A DNA stretch of 47,282 bases from Planctomycetota bacterium (GCA_024279275.1 JAJRRS010000126.1:1-47282); one strand, 5' to 3'. Shown: positions 29,901 to 39,293, counted from the first letter of the stretch. Notes: generated from the sequence alone by a model not told the origin. A program made the numbers and translations.

Positions 29901-30275
29901 ATGACAGACGAAACACAGGAAACAGTCAGCCCCGAGGCGACAGAGGGCGGGTCGCCATCTAAAGATGCTCGCACGATGGCGATGCTGGCACACCTGCTGG
30001 GGATCGTTACCGGCTTCCTTGGGCCGTTGATTATCTGGCTGATCAAGAAGGACGATGACGCCTTCGTCGATGACCAAGGCAAGGAAGCACTGAACTTCCA
30101 GATCACGATCACGATCGGGATGCTCATAAGTGGAGCATTGATGTTCATCTGCGTCGGCTTCTTCACGGCCCTGGCTTTGGCGATCGCCAACCTGGTGCTG
30201 TGCATCATGGCGGGGCTGAAAGCCAACGAGGGTGTGAAGTATCGCTATCCGCTTACGCTACGGCTGATCAAATAG
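29901..30275 (+). CDS. DUF4870 (Tic20-like) small membrane protein
   Basis: 124 residues: a charged N-terminal tail (1-25), then MLAHLLGIVTGFLGPLIIWL, the polar DUF4870 loop KKDDDAFVDDQGKEALNFQI, and two further membrane segments ending LCIMAGLKANEGVKYRYP. These are strong family features. Function of the family is not established. It is a single-gene unit: a terminator follows at 30328. Confidence 0.88.
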   Translation: MTDETQETVSPEATEGGSPSKDARTMAMLAHLLGIVTGFLGPLIIWLIKKDDDAFVDDQGKEALNFQITITIGMLISGALMFICVGFFTALALAIANLVLCIMAGLKANEGVKYRYPLTLRLIK

Positions 30276-30327
30276 ACCCGGTCAAGAATATATAGTGATC
30301 GCACGGGTGTTTATTTTATCTGACTGT

Positions 30328-30357
30328 CCCACGGCCGAGAGGTCGTGGGCTTTTTTT
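30328..30357 (+). terminator. Rho-independent terminator after the DUF4870 gene
   Basis: CCCACGGCC, loop GAGA, GGTCGTGGG, C, then seven T. 9-bp stem with one G-T pair. The reverse strand has no T-run, so it does not serve aroB. Confidence 0.88.
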
Positions 30358-30366
30358 ATGTGGTGG

Positions 30367-31452
30367 TTAGCGCAGGGTGTTCCAGGCGGCTGCGATGGCG
30401 TGGGCGGGTGTGTCGTTGACGATGGAGACTTTTCCGAGTTGATCGGGGAGGACGAGGCGGACCTGGCCGTCGGCGACTTTTTTGTCGCTTTGCATGATGG
30501 ACATGAGTTTATCGTTGGTGGGCAGGTCGTTGGCTTGGGTGGGTAGGCCGGTCTTTTTCAGTAGTGCTACCAGGCGGTCCACGACGGTGGAGTCGCAGCG
30601 ACCGGAGGCTGCGGCCAGGCGTGCGGCGGCGACCATGCCCAGGGAGACCGCTTCGCCGTGAAGGTATCGGCCGTACTCGGTGCCGGCTTCGATGGCGTGG
30701 GCGAAGGTGTGGCCGAAGTTCAGGTGGGCGCGGACGCCGGCTTCTTTTTCGTCTTCCATGACGACGGCGGCCTTGATGCGGACGTTGCGCTCGATCAGTT
30801 CGACCAGTGTGGCGGAGTCCTGTGCGAGGATGGCGTTGATGTTCTGGTCGATCCAATCGAATAGTTCGGGGTCACGGATCAGGCCGTGCTTAACGCACTC
30901 GGCGAGGCCGCAGATGAAGTCGCGCTTGGGCAGTGTGTTGAGCGTGTCGGTGTCGATGACGACCAGCACGGGTTGGTGGAATGCGCCGATGAGGTTTTTG
31001 CCTTGGGGCATGTTGATGCCGACCTTGCCGCCGACGGAGGCATCGACCATGGCAAGCAGGGTAGTCGGGCATTGGATGAAGGGGACGCCTCGGAGGTAGC
31101 TGGCGGCGACGAACCCGCCGGTGTCGCCGACGATCCCGCCGCCCAGTGCGATGACGGGGCTGCGGCGTTCGAGGTGTTCGTCAAGAAGTTTGTGGTAGAG
31201 GCTTTGAACGGTGGCGAGGTTTTTATGGCCTTCGCTGGCGGTCATGGTGGTGGCGAGCGGGTCGAAGCTGGCGGCTTTGAGCGAGGCCAGAGCGGCTTGG
31301 CCGTGGGTGTCGGTGATTTTGTCGTCGATGATGAGTGTGGCGCGGTCGTGGGGCGCGGCTTTGCGAGCCATGCTGCCGAGGTCTGCAAGGAGGCCTGGGG
31401 CGATATGAATCGTGTAGCGGTGATGGGGTAGGACTAGATCGACGGTCGCCAT
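30367..31452 (-). CDS. aroB: 3-dehydroquinate synthase
   Basis: Second step of the shikimate pathway: converts DAHP to 3-dehydroquinate using NAD and a metal ion. 361 residues. NAD-binding VIALGGGIVGDTGGFVAASY, the CPTTLLAMVDASVGGKVGIN core, AECVKHGLI with the metal-ligand Glu, and LNFGHTFAHAIE plus LHGEAVSLGM with metal-ligand histidines are all present. It starts at ATG 31452, 18 bp after the stop of the upstream membrane protein, so the two probably share a transcript. Confidence 0.97.
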   Translation of the reverse strand: MATVDLVLPHHRYTIHIAPGLLADLGSMARKAAPHDRATLIIDDKITDTHGQAALASLKAASFDPLATTMTASEGHKNLATVQSLYHKLLDEHLERRSPVIALGGGIVGDTGGFVAASYLRGVPFIQCPTTLLAMVDASVGGKVGINMPQGKNLIGAFHQPVLVVIDTDTLNTLPKRDFICGLAECVKHGLIRDPELFDWIDQNINAILAQDSATLVELIERNVRIKAAVVMEDEKEAGVRAHLNFGHTFAHAIEAGTEYGRYLHGEAVSLGMVAAARLAAASGRCDSTVVDRLVALLKKTGLPTQANDLPTNDKLMSIMQSDKKVADGQVRLVLPDQLGKVSIVNDTPAHAIAAAWNTLR

Positions 31453-31470
31453 GGGTGTGTTGCCTGTTGC

Positions 31471-32229
31471 TTAGGGGTCGCGGTGCTGGTCGGCCAGTTG
31501 GCGTAACGCCTCGGCGGGGTCTTGTGGCAGAGGCTGGTTGGCCGAGTCAGACAGCATAACGTCATGGGGCGGTTTTGGCGTGTGGCTGTGGGGAGGGTGG
31601 TCGTCGTTTTGAGATCGGCTCAGACGCCGGACGTATATATAGACGACAACCAAAACCAAGACGCCCCCCACCATTGGGAGCAGCAGGAACATCGGTTTGG
31701 CCGGGGTTGGGGTCGCTGGCGAAGGGCTACGGGCGATGAAGGTGAGGTAGCGGGTCGGGTTGCCGTCCTGGTCCGTGTCGTGCCAGAGCTTGTAGAAGCG
31801 GGCCAGGACGCGGACGTGTGAACCGGTGTGTGGCGGGGCCAACTCGCCTGACGGGTCTACAAAATAAACCACCGCGACCTGCTGCGGGTCGTCTTGCACC
31901 AGCAATACCCATTCGGTCAGTGCATCGCCCCACTGCCCGGATTGGACCAACCCGTAACGGCGAGCACGGCCGGCGAACTTCCCCTCGATCAGAAACAACT
32001 CGCCACGATTAATGGCCGGGGCGGACAGCAATGCGTCGTAGTCGGGGATGTGGGCATCGGCTTCGTCTTTGCCCTGGGCGTCCCATGTCATCACGTTCTC
32101 GATCAGCGGGAACAGTGTTGGGCCTTCCAACTGTTCGCTGTCGTCGTTGATGGCGAGCTGAGCCTGCTGATCTTCCGTCAACGGGGGCACGGCGGCTATC
32201 GCAATCAGGATAAGAAGCCGGGCGATCAT
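31471..32229 (-). CDS. Secreted or membrane protein of unknown function upstream of aroB
   Basis: 252 residues. N-terminal signal peptide MIARLLILIAIAAVPPL; a mainly beta domain of about 140 residues (GELFLIEGKFAGRARRYGLV, WVLLVQDDPQQVAVVYFVD, GSHVRVLARFYKLW); a second membrane helix MFLLLPMVGGVLVLVVVYIY at about 180-199; then a basic and Pro/His-rich cytoplasmic tail. The middle reads somewhat like an OB-type domain (inference). No known family. It is probably co-transcribed with aroB. Confidence 0.7.
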   Translation of the reverse strand: MIARLLILIAIAAVPPLTEDQQAQLAINDDSEQLEGPTLFPLIENVMTWDAQGKDEADAHIPDYDALLSAPAINRGELFLIEGKFAGRARRYGLVQSGQWGDALTEWVLLVQDDPQQVAVVYFVDPSGELAPPHTGSHVRVLARFYKLWHDTDQDGNPTRYLTFIARSPSPATPTPAKPMFLLLPMVGGVLVLVVVYIYVRRLSRSQNDDHPPHSHTPKPPHDVMLSDSANQPLPQDPAEALRQLADQHRDP

Positions 32230-32367
32230 GGGGTCTATTCTAGGCTTATTACGGGCCGCGTACCGATGGCCCGGGCGTCGATAAATTCGCTATGATCTGC
32301 GTCTATGGCGTTGTGAAACTTGTGTAGCGGATGTTCAATAGCCCCCATCGGAAACTGGGGGGTTGAA

Positions 32368-32411
32368 CCGAGGGCTTCCGCCCACGGCTATGTGAGTGAC
32401 GCTACGGATGG
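32368..32411 (+). repeat. Hairpin-plus-tail repeat, copy 2, upstream of guaA
   Basis: CCGAGGGC-TTCC-GCCCACGG hairpin, then CTATGTGAGTGACGCTACGG, similar to the tails at 23611 and 39430. Just before it, CCCCCATCGGAAACTGGGGG (32343-32362) is another hairpin. It ends 43 bp before the guaA start. No purine-riboswitch core is seen. Confidence 0.6.
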
Positions 32412-32454
32412 TTTGAGAACGCATTAATTCGCAAGCCCAAGTGGAACGACACCC

Positions 32455-34077
32455 ATGCCCAGCGCGACGAAATCCGAACAAGCTCAACAGGCTCTTGAAC
32501 TCCCCTCCGGCGTGGCGGGGCAGGTGGTCCCGATTGTGGACTTTGGCTCGCAGTATGTGCAACTGATCGCTCGGCGGGTTCGTGAGGCTGGTGTGTACAG
32601 CCTGCTGGTTGGGCCGGACATTAGTTATGAGCAGTTGAAGTCGTTGAATCCGAGGGGGATTATTCTGTCGGGCGGGCCTGGCAGTGTGTATGAAGATGGT
32701 GCGCCGACGTGCGATCCCCGGTTGTTTGAGCTGGGTGTGCCGGTGTTGGGGATCTGTTACGGGATGCAGGTGGGTTGCACGCTGTTGGGCGCGAAGGTGA
32801 AGAACGCACAGGCGCGGGAGTATGGCGGGGTTCGGCTTAGCATTAATGATGCGACTGATCTGCTGAAGGGTGTGCCGACGAAGACGACGGCGTGGATGAG
32901 TCACGGCGACCAGGTGCAGAGTTTGCCGGAGGAGTTTGTCTCGCTGGCGGCGACGGGGACGTGCCCGTATGCGGCGGTGCGTCATAAAAACAAGCCGTTC
33001 TTTGGGGTGCAGTTCCATCCGGAGGTGACGCACACGCCCCACGGCGCGGACATCATCACGAATTTTCTCTTTAACATCTGCGGCTGCGATGGTTCCTGGC
33101 GGATGACGAATTTTCTGGATAGCGAGATCAAACGCATCCGTGAAACCGTCGGCGACAAGCGCGTGATATGCGGGCTGTCAGGCGGGGTCGATTCTTCTGT
33201 TCTTGCTGCGATGCTCAGCAAAGCCATCGGCAAACAACTGACCTGCATCTTCGTGGACAACGGGCTATTGCGCAAGGGGGAACGCGACATGGTGGAACAC
33301 ACGTTCAAGGGCCACTTCGACCTGGACCTGCGGGTGATCGATGCGGCGGATGATTTTTTGGGTGATCTTAAGGGTGTGACCGAACCGCAGGAGAAGCGGA
33401 CGCTGATCGGGCACCGGTTTATCGAGGTGTTTAAGCAGACTGCGGATCAGCTAAGCGCTGAGGCGGGCGACAATCAGCCGGAGATTAAGTTTCTTGCGCA
33501 GGGCACGCTGTATCCGGATGTGATCGAGTCGGGGCAAGGTTATTCAGGCGCGGCGGCGAATATTAAATTGCACCACAACGTCGGGGGGCTGCCGGCGGAA
33601 TTGGGTTTTGACCTGGTTGAGCCGTTACGGAATCTATTTAAGGATGAGGTGAGGAAGCTGGGCGCGGTGCTTGGGTTGCCGGAGTCGATGGTGTGGCGTC
33701 ACCCGTTCCCGGGGCCGGGGTTGGCGGTGCGTGTGCTTGGGGAGGTGACGGAGGCCCAGTTGGAGTTGGTCCGTGATGCGGATGAGATCCTGCTCGAAGA
33801 GATCGTAGCGAATAATCTTTACCAGAAGACAGCGCAGGTGTTCGCGGTGCTGCTGCCGGTGAAGGCTGTGGGCGTGATGGGTGACGGGCGAACGCATGAG
33901 CAGGTCGTGGCGATCCGTGCGGTGGAGAGCCAGGACTTTATGACCGCGGACTGGGCACGGATTCCGTATGACGTATTGGCAACGATCAGCAACCGGATCA
34001 TCAACGAGGTGCGCGGGGTGAACCGGGTGGTGTATGATATTTCGAGTAAGCCGCCTGCGACGATTGAGTGGGAGTAG
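32455..34077 (+). CDS. guaA: GMP synthase (glutamine-hydrolysing)
   Basis: Converts XMP to GMP. 540 residues in the standard order: glutamine amidotransferase with [28 protein letters not shown], nucleophile Cys101 in GICYGMQ, and [12 protein letters not shown] carrying His and Glu; ATP-pyrophosphatase with the P-loop SGGVDSS (242-248); and a dimerisation domain ending [14 protein letters not shown], the conserved end of the family. A short non-conserved 20-residue N-terminus precedes the domain. Confidence 0.98.
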   Translation: MPSATKSEQAQQALELPSGVAGQVVPIVDFGSQYVQLIARRVREAGVYSLLVGPDISYEQLKSLNPRGIILSGGPGSVYEDGAPTCDPRLFELGVPVLGICYGMQVGCTLLGAKVKNAQAREYGGVRLSINDATDLLKGVPTKTTAWMSHGDQVQSLPEEFVSLAATGTCPYAAVRHKNKPFFGVQFHPEVTHTPHGADIITNFLFNICGCDGSWRMTNFLDSEIKRIRETVGDKRVICGLSGGVDSSVLAAMLSKAIGKQLTCIFVDNGLLRKGERDMVEHTFKGHFDLDLRVIDAADDFLGDLKGVTEPQEKRTLIGHRFIEVFKQTADQLSAEAGDNQPEIKFLAQGTLYPDVIESGQGYSGAAANIKLHHNVGGLPAELGFDLVEPLRNLFKDEVRKLGAVLGLPESMVWRHPFPGPGLAVRVLGEVTEAQLELVRDADEILLEEIVANNLYQKTAQVFAVLLPVKAVGVMGDGRTHEQVVAIRAVESQDFMTADWARIPYDVLATISNRIINEVRGVNRVVYDISSKPPATIEWE

Positions 34078-34107
34078 GTGGGATGGGGGATACATCCACC
34101 AAGTGAA

Positions 34108-34563
34108 TCAGCCGGCTTGTTTATCTTCTTCGGGCTGGATGAATTGTTCGACGTTGATTGCCTGGTTGAACTGCACACCGATATCGTGGGCGGTGCCTTG
34201 GATTAGTTCGCAGCGTTTGACGATGCCTTCGAGGCAGACGACCTGGCCTTGACAGTCCTTGAGGATCACTCGGCAGGGGCTAGCGGCGGGGAGGTATGTG
34301 CCGTGGATGAAGCCGATGCCGCCTGGGCTTAGGTCGCGGGAGCGGACGATATATTTTGCCCATTGCCCATCAGGTTTGAGTATGGCCACGGCGATCTGGG
34401 AGAGCTTGCGGTAGGCGATCCTGGGATGCGAGCGCTGGCCGGCGACATAGGGATCGTCGTGTTCGAGCTTTTCGGCCAATGCACGCCATTGCTCGTCACT
34501 GAGTTTCAACGTGTCGATGAGTTGTTTTGATCCGCCGGAATTATTAGGCACAGATGACCTCAC
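34108..34563 (-). CDS. PilZ-domain (c-di-GMP binding) protein
   Basis: 151 residues. The N-terminal 40 residues are helical (LIDTLKLSDEQWRALAEKLE). The PilZ barrel follows, with the nucleotide-binding R-x3-R at Arg44-Arg48 (RSHPR) and D-x-S-x2-G at 77-82 (DLSPGG). Both motifs are complete, so binding of cyclic di-GMP is likely. The protein has no output domain, so it may be an adaptor for motility or envelope functions. GTG start at 34563, or the GTG four codons later. Convergent with guaA, with a 30-bp gap. Confidence 0.88.
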   Translation of the reverse strand: MRSSVPNNSGGSKQLIDTLKLSDEQWRALAEKLEHDDPYVAGQRSHPRIAYRKLSQIAVAILKPDGQWAKYIVRSRDLSPGGIGFIHGTYLPAASPCRVILKDCQGQVVCLEGIVKRCELIQGTAHDIGVQFNQAINVEQFIQPEEDKQAG

Positions 34564-34803
34564 CCTACATCAACCAGGCCCCTTTCCCCATGTGATGGAT
34601 CGGCTTAATAAGCCCGCCAAATCATACTGGCATGGCGAAGTCATGTTGGGAGCGGGCAAGCCGATAATTCATTGTTCTGGCGACATGTGGGGGGCGTTTG
34701 ATTACACTTATCCAACAAGCCGCCCTGCCTGAATCTCATACGGAGCCGTCAGATCAAAATACACTCGCTAAGACACCTTGGGTTTTTCCTGGCTGTATCG
34801 GTC

Positions 34804-35766
34804 GTGTTGTCGTTGCTGCTTACGGGGTGTGCGCCCGGCCCAGATACGGGGCGAGGCCACACCAACCGGAACGCCGCCCCACCGCTACAGACGGTGACGT
34901 TTTCGATCCGGCGGCCCGAGCAGTTGCCCGAGGCGTTGAAGATTCAGTTGCGTAATCACCGTGGGTATCTGTTTGCGCGGGCGAAGGTGGACGGGCGGGA
35001 CGCGGGGTTGTTTATGTTTGATACGGGCAGCAGCCTGAATGTTGTTTCGACCGGTGTGGCGGGTCGGCTGAGTTTGCCGACCGGTGGCGGCAGCACGGCG
35101 ACGGGTGTGGGTGGTAAGCAGGCGTTTGATTTTCGGCCGATCCGGAGCCTGGAGTTTGGGGGGCTGGATGTGGCTGGGGACAAGTTGGCTGCGATCAGCC
35201 TGCACACGATGAGCGCGGCGTTGGGGACAAGTGTGTCGGGGCTGGTGGGGATCAATGCACTCGGGGGTTTGCCTTTTGCGCTGGACTATCGAGACTCGAC
35301 ATTGACGGTGTATCGGCGGGACACGTTCGAGGGGCCGGAGGGTGTGCCGGCGTTCCCTGCGAGGTTTGACCTGGTGGGGTTGCCGGTAATTGAGGCGGAG
35401 GTGGGTAACGGGCACAAGGTCTGGCTGATATTGGATAGTGGTGCTGATAATGAGTTGACGCTGCCGCGCAGGTGTCTGGAAGATTGGCCCCAGATCGTTG
35501 CGGTGCCGGGTAGCGGGGCGGGGGCAAGTTCGGGGATCGGGGGTTCGGTGGCGAGCACGCGGACGTGGCTGGGGTCGATCAAGCTGTTTGGGTTGGACTT
35601 GAAGAATACGCCGGTGGTTTTTGAGAAGTCGACCGGTGCGTTGGCGAATCAGTCCAAGCCGATCGGTCGGATCGGGGGTGCGATGTTGAAGAACTTTAAG
35701 CTGACGATTGATCCGCGGGGCAGGCGGATCTGGGCGCAGTGGCTGCCGGGGGAAATACAGGAATAG
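34804..35766 (+). CDS. Retropepsin-like aspartyl protease lipoprotein
   Basis: 320 residues from GTG 34804, the first standard start codon in frame. Two catalytic motifs DTG (73-75, FDTGSS) and DSG (211-213, LDSGAD) show a duplicated retropepsin fold in a single chain, as in eukaryotic pepsins but with the two halves like retroviral or gag-type proteases. LLLTGC is a lipobox. Upstream in the same frame, codons 34753-34803 encode KIHSLRHLGFFLAVSVV, which would complete a normal lipoprotein signal peptide, but no ATG, GTG or TTG is there; the true start may be non-standard (see findings). Substrate unknown; located at the membrane in the periplasm. Confidence 0.78.
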   Translation: MLSLLLTGCAPGPDTGRGHTNRNAAPPLQTVTFSIRRPEQLPEALKIQLRNHRGYLFARAKVDGRDAGLFMFDTGSSLNVVSTGVAGRLSLPTGGGSTATGVGGKQAFDFRPIRSLEFGGLDVAGDKLAAISLHTMSAALGTSVSGLVGINALGGLPFALDYRDSTLTVYRRDTFEGPEGVPAFPARFDLVGLPVIEAEVGNGHKVWLILDSGADNELTLPRRCLEDWPQIVAVPGSGAGASSGIGGSVASTRTWLGSIKLFGLDLKNTPVVFEKSTGALANQSKPIGRIGGAMLKNFKLTIDPRGRRIWAQWLPGEIQE

Positions 35767-35824
35767 GATGGGAAGAGAAACAGGGATGAACACAGATGAA
35801 CACAGATAAGAGGGGAGGGAATAG

Positions 35825-35937
35825 GAACAGTGATGAACGCTGATAAACGCTGATAAATACAGATAAAGGCAGATCAGAAGAACGGATTTCTGGCCTTCCC
35901 TCTTATCACCGTTTATCAGCGTTCATCACTGTTCCAT
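35825..35937. repeat. Palindromic intergenic repeat with 10-nt periodic arms (family B)
   Basis: GAACAGTGATGAACGCTGAT with AAACGCTGATAA (35825-35856) pairs with TATCACCGTTTATCAGCGTT and CATCACTGTTCC (35904-35935). A related GGGATGAACACAGATGAACA unit (35783-35802) stands just outside. The inner arms match those at 38363 and 38429. It lies in the otherwise gene-free 35767-36074. Confidence 0.8.
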
Positions 35938-36074
35938 TTTGCTTTGTGTTTCGTGGTGATCCGGCCACGTCCGGTAACTGACATCTGTGAACGGCTTGTC
36001 GGCAAACCTAAATGACCCTGTCGAGCCGATAGGGTTAGTGACGGCCGACGTATCGGGGCTGTCAGAGGTGATCT

Positions 36075-36497
36075 ATGGCCCACGAACCTTTTGAGAAGCT
36101 GGCGGTCTGGCAGCGTTCGATCGAGCTGGTCGAGACGGTGTATTTATTGACGCGCGAGTTTCCTGCGGATGAGAAATCGGGGCTGGCGGCTACTTTGCGT
36201 CGGACCGTCATTGGCATCCCCGCGAAGATCGCTGACGCCGATGGGCAGGACGACCCGGCGAAGGTTCGGCAGGCGTTCGCGGCAACCCGTGGCACGATCC
36301 GGGAGTTGCAGACGTATGCGGTAATCTGTCGGCGGATGCGGTTTCTAGGGCACTTCAATTACGCATCACTGCGTCGGCGGATGCGCAAGATCGACCTGAT
36401 GCTGGAGGGCCAGGTTGATCTGCTTGAGCCGGAGGTACGGGGGGAGAAGCCGGGGGAAGAACGCAAGCCGCTGCCTTCTCGAAATCTGGCGGCTTAA
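36075..36497 (+). CDS. Four-helix-bundle protein (S23/IVS-type)
   Basis: 140 residues. The sequence reads PFEKLAVWQRSIELVETVYL, LTREFPADEKSGLAATLRRT, VIGIPAKIADADG, which is the hallmark of the family related to proteins encoded in intervening sequences of 23S rRNA genes, also common as free-standing genes. The rest forms two more helices and a basic tail. Function unknown; members form pentameric helical bundles. SD GAGGTGAT (36065-36072) sits very close to ATG 36075, one of the best ribosome-binding sites in the window. Confidence 0.88.
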   Translation: MAHEPFEKLAVWQRSIELVETVYLLTREFPADEKSGLAATLRRTVIGIPAKIADADGQDDPAKVRQAFAATRGTIRELQTYAVICRRMRFLGHFNYASLRRRMRKIDLMLEGQVDLLEPEVRGEKPGEERKPLPSRNLAA

Positions 36498-36551
36498 GTG
36501 ACCCGCTGAGTCTGATATCATGGGTGTTAGCCTTCAGGATGCGCTAAGCCC

Positions 36552-37658
36552 ATGAGTGAAAATATTACTTTGACAGATGTGTTGGTTGTCGGTGCCGGGC
36601 CGATCGGGTTGGAGCTGGCGGTGGTGCTCAAGGCGATGGGGGTGAGCTACGAGCAGATCGACGCGGGGCAGGTCGGGCAGACGATCAATTGGTATCCCAG
36701 GGCGGTGAGATTTTTTTCGAGTCCGGAGCGGATCGCGATTGCCGGGGTTCCGCTGGGGACTCACGATCAGGAGAAGGCGACCCGCGAGCAGTATCTTGCT
36801 TACCTGCGGGGGATCGTTCAGCAGTTCGGGCTGCGGGTGAATACCTACGAGCGGGTCATGCGCGTGCAGAAGAATGAAGACGGCTTCGCGGTGCAGACCC
36901 GGCGTGGCGGCGAGCAACGTGTGTATCAGGCGCGGCAGGTGGTGATGGCGATCGGTGATCTGCACTATCCCCAGAAGCTGAACATCCCCGGGGAAGACCT
37001 GGCGCATGTGAGCCATTACTTCGACGAGCCGCACCAGTACTTCGGTCAGAAATTGCTGATCGTCGGCGGTCGCAACTCGGCGGTGGAGACGGCGATCCGA
37101 TGTGGCCGGGCTGGGGCGGAAGTCACGCTGTCGTATCGCCGTGCGGAGTTTGATGCGACGTCGGTGAAGTACTGGCTGCTGCCGGAGATACTGGCGTTGA
37201 TCAAGTCCGGGCAGGTGGCGTATCTGCCGAACACGACGCCGACGCGGGTGTGTGAAACGCATGTGCGGCTGGCGCGGACGGGTGCGGAGGGGCTGATTGT
37301 TCCGGGAAGCAGAGCCGGGCGTGAATCGGGGGGCAATCCGGGGGCGATTGATGTGGCTGCTGATTTCGTGCTGCTGCTGACGGGGTATCGGATGGACACG
37401 TCGCTATTGGAAGAGGCGGGGGTCGAGTTGGTGGGTGAGAACCGTGGGCCGAAATACGATCCTGAGACGATGATGACAAATGTGCCGGGGCTGTTCATTG
37501 CGGGGACGGCGGCGGCGGGGACGCAGAAGTATTTTCGGTTGTTCATTGAGAACTGCCATCAGCATGTCACGCGGATCGTGAAAGCCATCACGGGAGACGA
37601 TCCCCCGTCGGGGATGGTAAATGATGCGGCGAAGACTTTTGATCTGCCGGAGAGTTGA
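36552..37658 (+). CDS. YpdA-like FAD/NAD(P)-dependent oxidoreductase
   Basis: 368 residues. Two Rossmann motifs: [10 protein letters not shown] (12-21) for FAD and [13 protein letters not shown] (about 170-182) for NAD(P)[24 protein letters not shown] and [18 protein letters not shown] are typical of the YpdA/Bdr family, thioredoxin-reductase-like enzymes that reduce bacillithiol disulfide in Firmicutes and lack the CxxC pair. No CxxC is present here. The C-terminal [21 protein letters not shown] is the FAD-domain closing strand. Whether this organism uses bacillithiol cannot be judged, so I name it only as family member. Confidence 0.85.
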   Translation: MSENITLTDVLVVGAGPIGLELAVVLKAMGVSYEQIDAGQVGQTINWYPRAVRFFSSPERIAIAGVPLGTHDQEKATREQYLAYLRGIVQQFGLRVNTYERVMRVQKNEDGFAVQTRRGGEQRVYQARQVVMAIGDLHYPQKLNIPGEDLAHVSHYFDEPHQYFGQKLLIVGGRNSAVETAIRCGRAGAEVTLSYRRAEFDATSVKYWLLPEILALIKSGQVAYLPNTTPTRVCETHVRLARTGAEGLIVPGSRAGRESGGNPGAIDVAADFVLLLTGYRMDTSLLEEAGVELVGENRGPKYDPETMMTNVPGLFIAGTAAAGTQKYFRLFIENCHQHVTRIVKAITGDDPPSGMVNDAAKTFDLPES

Positions 37659-37734
37659 CGACCCCCGGAGTGACGATAGGCTCTGCTCCGCAATACAGCT
37701 ACTTACTTTTAACTCAACACACAGGAGACACACG

Positions 37735-38289
37735 ATGAAGCGATCGATCAGGTTTGGGTATATGTTGTGCGGCGCGGTGTTAGCAGGGGCGGTCGGGCTG
37801 ACACTCAGCACATTGCCTGTGGCAACTGCGCAGCACGAGGCGGCACACAATGGGCCGGGGCTTCCCCTGGCGACGACGATCTCAGCCAATGACATCAGCG
37901 ATCACATGGCGCATGCGATCATCGCTGCTGCTGTCGACAAGGCCGCGGAGATCGACACGAAGATGGACATCGCCATCGTGGATGCGGGTGGGAATCTAAA
38001 GGCTTTTCTGCGTATGGATGGGGCGTGGCTGGGTAGCATCGACATCGCCATCAAGAAGGCCAAGACGGCCCGGTACTTTGATATGAACACCGGCGATATT
38101 GGTGCGCTGTCGCAGCCGGGTGGGCCGTTGTTTGGTATCGAACACTCTAACGGCGGGTTGATCACGTTTCCCGGCGGCATCCCGATCAAGGACAGCGAAG
38201 GCAACATCATCGGTGCGATCGGCGTGTCGGGGTCGAGTGTTGAGAACGATCACACGGTCGCGCAGGCGGGTGCCGACGCGGCGGGGTGA
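37735..38289 (+). CDS. Secreted GlcG/HbpS-family protein
   Basis: 184 residues from ATG 37735, fixed by SD GGAG at 37724 (7-nt spacing) and a clean signal peptide [20 protein letters not shown] ... LPVATAQ. The mature part is a GlcG/HbpS (DUF336) domain: [55 protein letters not shown] and [20 protein letters not shown]. Family members bind heme in Streptomyces or are linked to propanediol and glycolate use. The role here is not indicated; it is a periplasmic protein downstream of the YpdA-like gene, 76 bp apart. Confidence 0.87.
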   Translation: MKRSIRFGYMLCGAVLAGAVGLTLSTLPVATAQHEAAHNGPGLPLATTISANDISDHMAHAIIAAAVDKAAEIDTKMDIAIVDAGGNLKAFLRMDGAWLGSIDIAIKKAKTARYFDMNTGDIGALSQPGGPLFGIEHSNGGLITFPGGIPIKDSEGNIIGAIGVSGSSVENDHTVAQAGADAAG

Positions 38290-38311
38290 TAGGGTGCGTT
38301 TGGAAGTTAAA

Positions 38312-38505
38312 CATGGAGCGCACGGAGACACAGAGGCACGGAGAAGACATGAAGAAAAATGAAACAGTGATGAACGCTGATGAACGGTGATAAGAGAAAA
38401 AATAAAATGAAGTGATGTGAGTTTGGTTTTTATCAGCGTTTATCAGCGTTCATCACTGTTTATCTGCTTTCTCCGTGCCTCTGTGTCTCCGTGCGCTCCG
38501 TGCAT
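38312..38505. repeat. Nested palindromic intergenic repeat (arms C outside, B inside)
   Basis: Outer GAGCGCACGGAGACACAGAG with GCACGGAGA (38316-38344) pairs with TCTCCGTGCCTCTGTGTCTC CGTGCGCTC split at 38470-38498; inner ACAGTGATGAACGCTGATGA (38364-38383) pairs with ATCAGCGTTTATCAGCGTTC and ATCACTGT (38432-38459). It shares B arms with 35825-35937 and C arm with 19047-19080. It separates the GlcG-like gene and the convergent nitrilase. Confidence 0.85.
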
Positions 38506-38519
38506 CTGCCTTATGCCCG

Positions 38520-39293
38520 TCAGCGGTCGCCTCGCATATCCTTGAGGAATGGGTAATCGTTTCGGTAACTGAGTAATGCATTGAGGTCCAGGTCGGCGTG
38601 GAGGACTGTGGGTTGGTCGTTGGCCTGGGTGAGGGTTTGGCCTTGCGGGTCGATGATAGTGGTTAGGCCGGGGTAGGTGTGGTTGGGGTCGCGGCCGACG
38701 CGGTTGACGGCGATGATGTAGGCCTGGTTCTCGATGGCTCTTGCGGTCAGGAGCGCGGACCAGTGTGCAGCGCGGACGCTTGGCCAGTTGGCGATGACGA
38801 TCAGCACCTGAGCACCCAGGCTGACCGCTTCGCGGAACCGCTCGGGGAAGCGCAGGTCGTAACAGATCAGCGGGGCGATCTTGAAACCTTCACACTCAAA
38901 GACCTTCACGGCGTCGCCGGCCAGGTAATATTCGGATTCACCGGCCAACGTGAACGGGTGCATCTTGGTGTAGGTCAGCACCGGCATGCCGTCGGGGCCG
39001 AAAACGGCTGCTTGATTCAAGGCTTTCCCGTCGGCGTGCTTGGTGACAATGCCGGCGACGACGGTGCTTTGATAGGACTTTGCAAGGTCAGCAAGGAATC
39101 GGCGGCATGAGCCGTCGGCGTCGCATGCTTTGTCGACGTTCATGGTGAAGCCGGACTGAAACATTTCGGGCAGGACGATCAGCGAGCGGGCGGGGATCGG
39201 GTTGTTAGAAAGTGCGGTCAGGACGCGGTCGCGGTTTGCGTCAGGGTTTTCCCAGACGATGTCGAGTTGGCATGCGACGATGTGCATGGTCAT
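38520..39293 (-). CDS. Nitrilase-superfamily amidohydrolase (omega-amidase-like)
   Basis: 257 residues from ATG 39293 (MTMHIVACQLDIVWENP); 27 upstream codons in frame do not look like part of the protein. The Glu-Lys-Cys triad is visible: Glu in IVLPEMFQSGF, Lys in YTKMHPF, and Cys in LICYDLRFPERFR. MHPFTLAGESEYYLAGD and IIAVNRVGRDPNHTYPG are typical of the YafV/omega-amidase branch, which hydrolyses alpha-ketoglutaramate or ketosuccinamate. Soluble cytoplasmic enzyme. It is convergent with the GlcG-like gene. Confidence 0.9.
   Translation of the reverse strand: MTMHIVACQLDIVWENPDANRDRVLTALSNNPIPARSLIVLPEMFQSGFTMNVDKACDADGSCRRFLADLAKSYQSTVVAGIVTKHADGKALNQAAVFGPDGMPVLTYTKMHPFTLAGESEYYLAGDAVKVFECEGFKIAPLICYDLRFPERFREAVSLGAQVLIVIANWPSVRAAHWSALLTARAIENQAYIIAVNRVGRDPNHTYPGLTTIIDPQGQTLTQANDQPTVLHADLDLNALLSYRNDYPFLKDMRGDR

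Noticed and set aside
32230-32454. Possible purine riboswitch before guaA
   Set aside because: Hairpins are present, but the conserved three-way junction and loop-loop sequences of purine riboswitches are not; the hairpin belongs to a dispersed repeat.
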